This document shows, piece by piece, positions 1 to 3,442 of a stretch of DNA of 5,229 nucleotides. Source of the DNA: Clostridia bacterium (GTDB taxonomy: Bacteria; Bacillota; Clostridia; Oscillospirales; Acutalibacteraceae); the NCBI GenBank assembly GCA_024689165.1, contig JAILDS010000230.1, positions 1 through 5,229 of the forward strand. Reading direction: 5' to 3'. The first letter of the stretch is position 1. Each line of letters begins with the position of its first letter. The position numbers and the translations under genes are program-made. The notes beneath the pieces are model-generated. The model was not told where the DNA came from. It was given only the letters and a program-made list of their open reading frames with translations, and ran no database searches.

Positions 1-392
1 GCGTAGATCGCGCTCTCGCCGGTCGCGACGACGGCGTAGGCTTTCTTCGCCCTGTCGTAGAACGCGAAGCGCTCCACAAGCTCGAACTCGGCAAGCTCGG
101 GCTCGTATTTTTCGGCGATCCTCTGGTATTCGTCCCAGATCTGAGGCCTGCTCTCTCCTTTTCCGGTCGCCATAAGCGCGAAGGGCTTTTCGACGTACCG
201 GTCGGCGGGAATGAGCGAGAGTATCGCATCCATGACCTCGGGCGCGCCGTGCCCGTCAAGACGGACGACGCGGCTGTTGACCGAGGCGGCGGGGAAATTG
301 CCGTCGCCGATGACTATCTCGTCGCCGTGCCCCATCTCGCAGAGGATCTTCAGCAGCTCGGGAGAGACGAGAGACGGAATGTTTTTGAGCAT
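1..392 (-). CDS. fucU: FucU/RbsD-family sugar mutarotase (L-fucose mutarotase-like), C-terminus cut off by window edge
   Basis: The minus-strand frame starts at the ATG complementary to 390-392 and runs off the window after 130 codons. It begins MLKNIPSLVSPELLKILCEM and continues GHGDEIVIGDGNFPA (residues 21-35). That is the signature of the RbsD/FucU family, whose members interconvert the anomers of fucose or ribose in the cytoplasm; the His in GHGDE (H22) matches the family's active-site His. Near the end FYDRAKKAYAVVATGE (111-126) matches the second conserved block. Family members are about 140 residues, so only some 10-15 residues are missing. The start overlaps the stop of the upstream DUF1508 gene as TAATG, and a GGAGA sits at 403-407 inside that gene, so translation is probably coupled. 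No other fucose genes are in view. The match is closer to FucU than to RbsD, but the exact sugar is not shown. Confidence 0.9.
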   Translation of the reverse strand, partial: MLKNIPSLVSPELLKILCEMGHGDEIVIGDGNFPAASVNSRVVRLDGHGAPEVMDAILSLIPADRYVEKPFALMATGKGESRPQIWDEYQRIAEKYEPELAEFELVERFAFYDRAKKAYAVVATGESAIY

Positions 393-760
393 TATTCGGC
401 TTTCTCCACGGGCGCCTCGGGGGCGTTCCTCTTAACGGAATCGATGCCGTTGAGGCAGCCGGCCTTGGCCTTGTAGCCCTCGGAGGTGGCGATGATCTCG
501 CCGTTTCTCGCTTTGAGACGGAAGCGGTATTCGCCCGCGTTGTCGAGATACATTTCGAACTTGGGGTGCTTGACGGTCTCGAAGCCCTCGACAGTCTGGT
601 CCTCGATCTCGCCGACGCAGTTGTTGCGGACGCTCTCGATGCCCTTGAGGCACGCCGCCTCGGTGGTGTACACCTCGGAGGTCGCGATGACCTCGCCGTT
701 GCCGGCCTTGAGGTCGAATTTAACGCCGGTATTGGTCTCCTTTACTACGAACTTGCCCAT
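392..760 (-). CDS. DUF1508 / YegP-like protein with two tandem repeats
   Basis: This 122-residue cytoplasmic protein contains two copies of the DUF1508 (YegP) module. The first core is at about residues 15-47 (FDLKAGNGEVIATSEVY...GIESVRNN) and the second at about 80-112 (FRLKARNGEIIATSEGY...GIDSVKRN). A linker of about 30 residues joins them. E. coli YegP has the same two-repeat layout in about 110 residues, and the biochemical role of the family is not established. Each repeat carries one Cys at the same place (C37 and C102). The start is secured by AGGAAA at 766-771, five bases upstream of the ATG. A near-consensus promoter lies just upstream at 810-838. The stop overlaps the fucU start by one base, so the two form an operon. 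The low-complexity tail EAPVEKAE has no visible function. Confidence 0.9.
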   Translation of the reverse strand: MGKFVVKETNTGVKFDLKAGNGEVIATSEVYTTEAACLKGIESVRNNCVGEIEDQTVEGFETVKHPKFEMYLDNAGEYRFRLKARNGEIIATSEGYKAKAGCLNGIDSVKRNAPEAPVEKAE

Positions 761-788
761 AAGTCTTTCCTTTCGATATCATAATTGT

Positions 789-799
789 GCGGCTGCCGC
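789..799 (-). repeat. 11-bp palindrome in the DUF1508-fucU leader
   Basis: The arms GCGGC (789-793) and GCCGC (795-799) form an odd-centred palindrome just downstream of the expected transcription start. It could be a small operator or a leader stem, but it is short and GC-rich enough to be chance. Confidence 0.3.
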
Positions 800-809
800 C
801 GTCAGACCG

Positions 810-838
810 ATAATATCACAGCGAAACGGCATTGTCAA
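810..838 (-). promoter_or_regulatory. Sigma-A promoter for DUF1508-fucU
   Basis: On the minus strand there is TTGACA (complement of 833-838), a 17-base spacer and TATTAT (complement of 810-815). This is a perfect -35, optimal spacing and a one-mismatch -10. Initiation is expected near 803, giving a leader of about 40 bases before the DUF1508 ATG at 760. The -35 box overlaps the TGA stop of the reverse transcriptase (835-837), and no terminator separates them, so read-through from the upstream gene is also possible. Confidence 0.85.
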
Positions 839-2043
839 TTAAAAGAATGATACTCGTGCACGAGGCTCCTGTAGCCGAGTTTTTTGAGCTGTTCATACCT
901 GACGTTGTAGCGCGCCTTGGTGTTTTTTCCGGAGATAAGGCGGCGCAGGCAGTCCTGAGCGTAGGCGTCGAGCTCCTTCAGAGAAGCGTCGGTCGTGATG
1001 ACCGGGAAAAACCACCTTGCCCAGGTCAGCTCGTTTTCCGCGGGGTTGTCGAAGAGCTTTCTGTTGAAGACCCGTATGAACGCTTTGGCGGCTTTTTCGC
1101 CTTCGAGGGCGTTCCTTTTCCGCCAGCGGGCAAGGGCGCGGGCCTTGCGGCGCATCTTGCCCTTTAATTTAGCGACGGACGCCGGGGCTATGTCGATCTC
1201 GCCCTTACGGTAACGGAAGCCGAGGAAGACCCAGCCCTCCTCGGGAGAGTAACGGTCTTCCTTGTCCGGGTTGATCTTGAGTCCGCGCCCGGCGATAAAA
1301 GCGCGTATGGATCCCGCGCGCTCCTCAAGCTCCGCGGGGTCGGAGGCGAAAACTATGATATCGTCGGAATACCTCGCGTAGGGTACGCCAATATCGTAAA
1401 AGTACCTGTCGAGCTCCCGGAGCCATACGTTCGCGAAGAAAACGGCCACGGGCGTGCCCGCCATGACCCCCTTGCGTTCCGTGATCACGCGGTCGCCGTC
1501 GAGGACGCGTTTTTCCAACAGAAGTCCCTTAAGGAACGCCGCGAGTGCGGGGTCTGGGGCGAGGATCGTATCAAGCTCCGGAACGAGAGCTTCGACGGGT
1601 ATGGAATTGAAGTAGTCCGAAACGTCGGCCTTATAGGCGTACAGCTTCTCCGCCCCGGGCGTCCGGGCAAGCTTCAGGACCGCCTCCTTCGCCGTCCTGC
1701 CCGGGCGGAAGGAGTAAAGACCCGGCGCGAAGATCCCGTCGTACCTGCGGATCATAAGCCACGTCAAAAGCTTCAGAACGGTATTCTCCGGCTCGGGATA
1801 GGTATAGACGGTCCGTTTTTTCGACGAGGACATCTTGCTGACGACGGATCTCCTCGGCAGAGGGAAGGGCTCGCCCCTGCTCAGCCTTTCGCATACGGGC
1901 GCGTAGGCCTCTTCGTCGATGAAGCGGCGCAGACGCTTCACAAAATCCCCGGCTCCGAGGACCGAGGATCTGTATTCGTAGAATTTTTCCCAGCAGGAAC
2001 GCCGGGAAAGAAGCCCGATAAGGCTTTCGGGATCGTCTGCCAT
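835..2043 (-). CDS. Stand-alone reverse transcriptase (RNA-directed DNA polymerase), no maturase/HNH domain seen
   Basis: This 402-residue protein has the ordered RT motifs. Fingers block KKRTVYTYPEPENTVLKLL is at about 75-93 and SFRPGRTAKEAV at 111-122. Motif A KADVSDYF is at 138-145, with catalytic D140. Motif B KGVMAGTPVAVFFANVWLRELD is at 191-212, and motif C YSDD at 225-228, with D227 and D228. The palm end GLKINPDKEDRYS...FLGF is at 254-276. A basic stretch (about 295-312) leads to a C-terminal part ending in a Tyr-rich GYRSLVHEYH. All three catalytic aspartates are present, so the enzyme should be active. I see no zinc-finger or HNH module and no flanking intron domain V. Motif B has GTPVAV where intron RTs have QGGxxSP, so it is unlike typical group II intron RTs. 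Orphan RTs of this kind are often defence-associated (DRT or unknown-group families), but I cannot assign a class. The ATG has only a weakly placed GGAG 13 bases upstream. Confidence 0.9.
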   Translation of the reverse strand: MADDPESLIGLLSRRSCWEKFYEYRSSVLGAGDFVKRLRRFIDEEAYAPVCERLSRGEPFPLPRRSVVSKMSSSKKRTVYTYPEPENTVLKLLTWLMIRRYDGIFAPGLYSFRPGRTAKEAVLKLARTPGAEKLYAYKADVSDYFNSIPVEALVPELDTILAPDPALAAFLKGLLLEKRVLDGDRVITERKGVMAGTPVAVFFANVWLRELDRYFYDIGVPYARYSDDIIVFASDPAELEERAGSIRAFIAGRGLKINPDKEDRYSPEEGWVFLGFRYRKGEIDIAPASVAKLKGKMRRKARALARWRKRNALEGEKAAKAFIRVFNRKLFDNPAENELTWARWFFPVITTDASLKELDAYAQDCLRRLISGKNTKARYNVRYEQLKKLGYRSLVHEYHSFN

Positions 2044-2050
2044 ATTGATG

Positions 2051-2064
2051 CGGCGGCTCCGCCG
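2051..2064 (-). promoter_or_regulatory. Small hairpin holding the putative RT ribosome binding site
   Basis: CGGCGG (2051-2056) and CCGCCG (2059-2064) are perfectly complementary. On the minus-strand RNA the only GGAG upstream of the RT start (complement of 2057-2060) falls in the loop or top of this stem. It could limit translation. The element is short, and the assignment is inferred. Confidence 0.35.
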
Positions 2065-2082
2065 GACGCGGGAAAGGAATTA

Positions 2083-2101
2083 AATTCCGGAAATTCCGGA
2101 A
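2083..2101. repeat. Tandem TTCCGGAA palindromes upstream of the RT gene
   Basis: AATTCCGGA occurs twice head to tail (2083-2091 and 2092-2100). The result is two TTCCGGAA palindromes (2085-2092 and 2094-2101) separated by one base, which together also read as a larger inverted repeat. They lie 42-60 bases upstream of the RT start, where a regulator or the RT promoter would be expected. No convincing sigma-A promoter is visible here; the best is a TTTAAT (complement of 2079-2084) with a poor -35. Confidence 0.45.
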
Positions 2102-2204
2102 TGTACCGGACCGTACGTCTCCCGACTGCCCGCGAAGCTTATAACCGGGAGCGCCTGGCCCGCCGCGGGCGCAGAGCGTTCCCGCGCCCGGCGGAGACGC
2201 CGGA

Positions 2205-2241
2205 AAAAACGTCGGAAACGGGGCGGGAAACACCCGCCCCG
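2205..2241 (-). terminator. Intrinsic terminator after the 203-residue gene
   Basis: The arms CGGGGCGGG (2219-2227) and CCCGCCCCG (2233-2241) form a 9-bp GC stem with a 5-base loop. On the minus strand the stem is followed by TTTCCGACG and then a T6 run (complement of 2205-2210). It starts 8 bases past the TAA stop at 2249-2251. On the plus strand no T tract follows, so it acts for the minus-strand gene and separates it from the reverse transcriptase. Confidence 0.75.
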
Positions 2242-2248
2242 AACAGCG

Positions 2249-2860
2249 TTATCTCAGAACGCCGCGGACACGGCCGACGACGTACGAACGCGCGTTCCAC
2301 CAGCCGTCGTGGTCGTAATAGAAACGCAGGTACGGGGTCCCGGACGCCTCGCAGGAACGGCGAAGTCGCTGCGACTCGCTCTTTTCGCTCTTCAGCTCCA
2401 CGATCAGCGCGGTGTTCCCGCCCTGTGAGAACGTGAACACGGTGGCGCCGCCGTTGAACGGGGACCGCGTGTTGTTGGGGTCGGGGGCGTGCGTCACGGT
2501 ATAGTTCGGGAACTCCTCGGAAAAGATCTTTTCGAAGTACGCGATGTAGTTCCCGTCAAAGTTGTACTGGTTCTCCTCGGCGGGCGGCTCGTCGTAATAA
2601 CCGGTCGACTGCCCGTAAGAGGAGCCCGTCTCCCTCGCGGGTCCCGCCGCGCCTGCCGGGGCGCCGGGAGTGCCGGAGGTCGCGCCGCCGACGAGGTCTG
2701 CGAGGCCGAAGCCCTTCTTTTTGAGCTCGGAAAAAGCCGAGTTGATCTCGGGAGCCTTCTTTTCGGTCTCCGAAATAAGGTCCCTGCCCGCCTTTTTCAG
2801 AGCGTCCAGAGCGTCGGAGCCCTCTTTTGTCGAATCAAAAAGCTTGGAAAAAAGTCCCAT
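2249..2860 (-). CDS. Unrecognised protein with conserved-looking C-terminal domain, possible restriction-endonuclease-like fold
   Basis: I do not recognise this 203-residue protein by name. The N-terminal part (about 1-55) is charged and helical, starting MGLFSKLFDS, with no signal peptide. Residues about 58-98 are a Gly/Ala/Pro/Ser/Tyr-rich linker. The C-terminal domain (about 100-200) looks folded. It contains NYIAYFEKIFSEEFPNY (104-120), then a strand-like TVFTF, then TALIVELKSEKSESQRLRRS (150-169), then YLRFYYDHDGWWNARSYVVGR (177-197). The E-L-K (155-157) after a hydrophobic strand, with a later YLRFYYD strand, resembles the ExK half of PD-(D/E)XK folds. That is an inference, and the usual upstream Asp is not obvious. 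The start is firm: GGGAGG at 2865-2870 is four bases from the ATG, and a promoter lies at 2888-2916. A terminator follows the stop, so the gene is probably monocistronic. Confidence 0.8.
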   Translation of the reverse strand: MGLFSKLFDSTKEGSDALDALKKAGRDLISETEKKAPEINSAFSELKKKGFGLADLVGGATSGTPGAPAGAAGPARETGSSYGQSTGYYDEPPAEENQYNFDGNYIAYFEKIFSEEFPNYTVTHAPDPNNTRSPFNGGATVFTFSQGGNTALIVELKSEKSESQRLRRSCEASGTPYLRFYYDHDGWWNARSYVVGRVRGVLR

Positions 2861-2887
2861 ATATCCTCCCTTTTGCCTTGTCTGTTT

Positions 2888-2916
2888 ATAATACAGTATT
2901 TTGCCGGGGAATGCAA
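2888..2916 (-). promoter_or_regulatory. Sigma-A promoter for the 203-residue gene
   Basis: On the minus strand there is TTGCAT (complement of 2911-2916), a 17-base spacer and TATTAT (complement of 2888-2893), preceded by TG in an extended -10 arrangement. Initiation near 2881 gives a leader of about 20 bases containing the strong GGGAGG ribosome binding site. Confidence 0.75.
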
Positions 2917-2941
2917 CATATTTTACATCGGCGCGGTTTTA

Positions 2942-3207
2942 GGCAATACCGCACAAATAAGGTGTGCGGATTGCGCAGCAGAATTATTCGTCAGCTTGTA
3001 CAAATCCGACGCAGTAAACCTGTCGGCTTTCAAGGAGGGTTTGTGCAAGATGACGGAATTACGGGGTCCCCAAAAAGACGCGAAGCGGGTTTTTGGGGAG
3101 AGGAGCAACAGCAGAGCGGACGATGTTCTGAGCAAAGCGAAGAACGAGTGAGCGGTGCTTGTTGCGACGACAAGTAAGCCGTGCGCCGCTGTTTGTGCGG
3201 TGTTGCC
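2942..3207. mobile_element. MITE-like / structured repeat element with terminal inverted repeats
   Basis: The ends are 18-bp inverted repeats with 16 of 18 matches. The left is 2942-2959, starting GGCAATACCGCACAAA; the right is the complement of 3190-3207, starting GGCAACACCGCACAAA. Inside are strong hairpins. GCAAT+CCGCACA (2943-2955, one bulged A) pairs with TGTGCGG+ATTGC (2963-2974). CCCCAAAAA (3068-3076) pairs with TTTTTGGGG (3090-3098). CTTGTTG (3158-3164) pairs with CGACAAG (3168-3174). Base composition is visibly less GC-rich than the neighbouring genes. Flanking TA on both sides (2940-2941 and 3209-3210) could be a target duplication if the right end is 3208, but this is weak. No transposase is encoded, so any movement would need one in trans. 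It could instead be a dispersed RNA-coding repeat. Confidence 0.6.
3050..3151 (+). CDS. Possible 33-residue small ORF inside the repeat element
   Basis: An AAGGAGGG (3032-3039), close to a perfect ribosome binding site, lies 10 bases before an ATG. The ATG opens a 33-codon frame (MTELRGPQKDAKRVFGERSN...) ending at TGA. The product is short, hydrophilic and very basic, with no recognised domain. The frame runs through the CCCCAAAAA/TTTTTGGGG hairpin of the repeat. The ribosome binding site may simply be part of the repeat's sequence, so this is a low-confidence gene. Confidence 0.2.
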   Translation: MTELRGPQKDAKRVFGERSNSRADDVLSKAKNE

Positions 3208-3231
3208 ATAAGCGTTTTTTTGAGATTTTTT

Positions 3232-3252
3232 AACAAAAATTCATTTTTTGTT
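3232..3252. repeat. AT-rich inverted repeat abutting the murA -35 box
   Basis: AACAAAAA (3232-3239) and TTTTTGTT (3245-3252) are perfect inverted arms around a 5-base loop. They end on the first base of the murA -35 hexamer. The surrounding A/T tracts (about 3214-3252) could act as an UP element, and the dyad could be an operator. It is not a terminator for a known gene. Confidence 0.4.
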
Positions 3253-3280
3253 TGCATTTCCGTTTCCGGCGTGTTATACT
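3252..3280 (+). promoter_or_regulatory. Sigma-A promoter for murA
   Basis: TTGCAT (3252-3257), a 17-base spacer and TATACT (3275-3280) form a good promoter with A/T tracts upstream. Initiation near 3287 would give a leader of about 155 bases before murA. No other plus-strand gene lies between, so this is the likely source of murA transcription. Confidence 0.75.
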
Positions 3281-3330
3281 CACGCCGATATCAGCCCCCG
3301 CGTGTGTTTATTCAGGATGTGGGTTTTTGT

Positions 3331-3359
3331 TTCGGCGGCTGCCGAATGCTGTTTTTTTT
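3331..3359 (+). terminator. Terminator-like hairpin in the murA leader (candidate attenuator)
   Basis: TTCGGC (3331-3336) and GCCGAA (3341-3346) form a 6-bp stem with a 4-base loop. The stem is followed by TGCTG and then eight T residues (3352-3359). It sits about 45-70 bases after the expected transcription start and about 85 bases before the murA start. There is no upstream gene to terminate, so if it works it would attenuate murA or release a short leader RNA. The stem is short and the T tract begins five bases after it, so strength is uncertain. Confidence 0.5.
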
Positions 3360-3390
3360 CGGGGGCGGGACGCTTCAGTCCCTTTTCGGC

Positions 3391-3410
3391 GCGCTGCGCG
3401 AGCGCAGCGC
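3391..3410. repeat. 20-base perfect palindrome upstream of murA
   Basis: GCGCTGCGC and GCGCAGCGC flank the central GA. The palindrome lies about 30 bases upstream of the murA start. As RNA it makes a very stable stem; as DNA it could be a regulator site or a short dispersed palindrome. The TTTATTT after it (3418-3424) is too broken for a clear terminator. Confidence 0.5.
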
Positions 3411-3442
3411 CGCCGCGTTTATTTGAAATCCGAGAGGGTGCC

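Larger units (their letters stand above)
2044..2218 (-). other. GC-rich hairpin-dense non-coding region upstream of the RT (candidate structured RNA or regulatory region)
   Basis: No gene is supported here. The stretch holds several inverted repeats: CTCCCG/CGGGAG (2119-2124 with 2146-2151), GCCCG/CGGGC (2158-2162 with 2166-2170), GGGCGC/GCGCCC (2167-2172 with 2184-2189), and CCGGCG/CGCCGG (2188-2193 with 2198-2203, 4-base loop). The TTCCGGAA palindromes and the start-proximal hairpin add to this. It lies between the terminator of the upstream gene and the RT start, the place where retron and several DRT systems encode their non-coding RNA. GC richness alone will produce some stems, so this is a candidate only. 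Confidence 0.4.
3287..3442 (+). other. Structured 5' leader of murA (candidate cis-regulatory RNA)
   Basis: The untranslated leader holds several possible helices. GCCCCCG (3294-3300) can pair with CGGGGGC (3360-3366) and so enclose the terminator-like hairpin. GGGAC/GTCCC (3367-3371 with 3378-3382) is followed by TTTT. GCGCTGCGC/GCGCAGCGC (3391-3399 with 3402-3410) is a perfect 9-bp arm pair. No known riboswitch or T-box motif is recognised. The frame open across this stretch is not coding-like and overlaps the promoter. Confidence 0.45.

Noticed and set aside
392..760. Diversity-generating retroelement: RT next to a gene with internal repeats
   Set aside because: The two DUF1508 repeats differ at many kinds of positions, as ordinary domain duplication does. 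There is no separate template repeat with adenine-biased changes, and the RT lacks the motif B form typical of DGRs.
1631..2233. 200-codon minus-strand frame overlapping the RT N-terminus and upstream region
   Set aside because: It is out of frame with the RT, Arg/Pro/Ser-rich, without ribosome binding site or domain, and it would run through the hairpin-dense region.
835..2250. Group II intron with encoded RT
   Set aside because: No domain V-like hairpin or intron 5' end is recognisable, the protein lacks visible maturase/HNH modules, and no interrupted gene flanks it.
3068..3098. Intrinsic terminator at the CCCCAAAAA/TTTTTGGGG hairpin
   Set aside because: The T run lies inside the stem and not after it, on either strand, and no gene ends here.
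2489..3151. 220-codon plus-strand frame opposite the 203-residue gene and across the repeat
   Set aside because: It is antisense to a gene with promoter, ribosome binding site and terminator, and its translation shows no recognisable domain. Only its last 33 codons have a separate ribosome binding site and are listed at low confidence.
2942..3207. CRISPR array
   Set aside because: The repeats are inverted ends and local hairpins, not regularly spaced direct repeats with spacers.
3248..3442. N-terminal extension of MurA from the ATG at 3248
   Set aside because: It would place the murA promoter inside the gene, the added residues look non-coding (Cys/Phe/Ala-rich, no family match), and MurA homology begins at about 3449.
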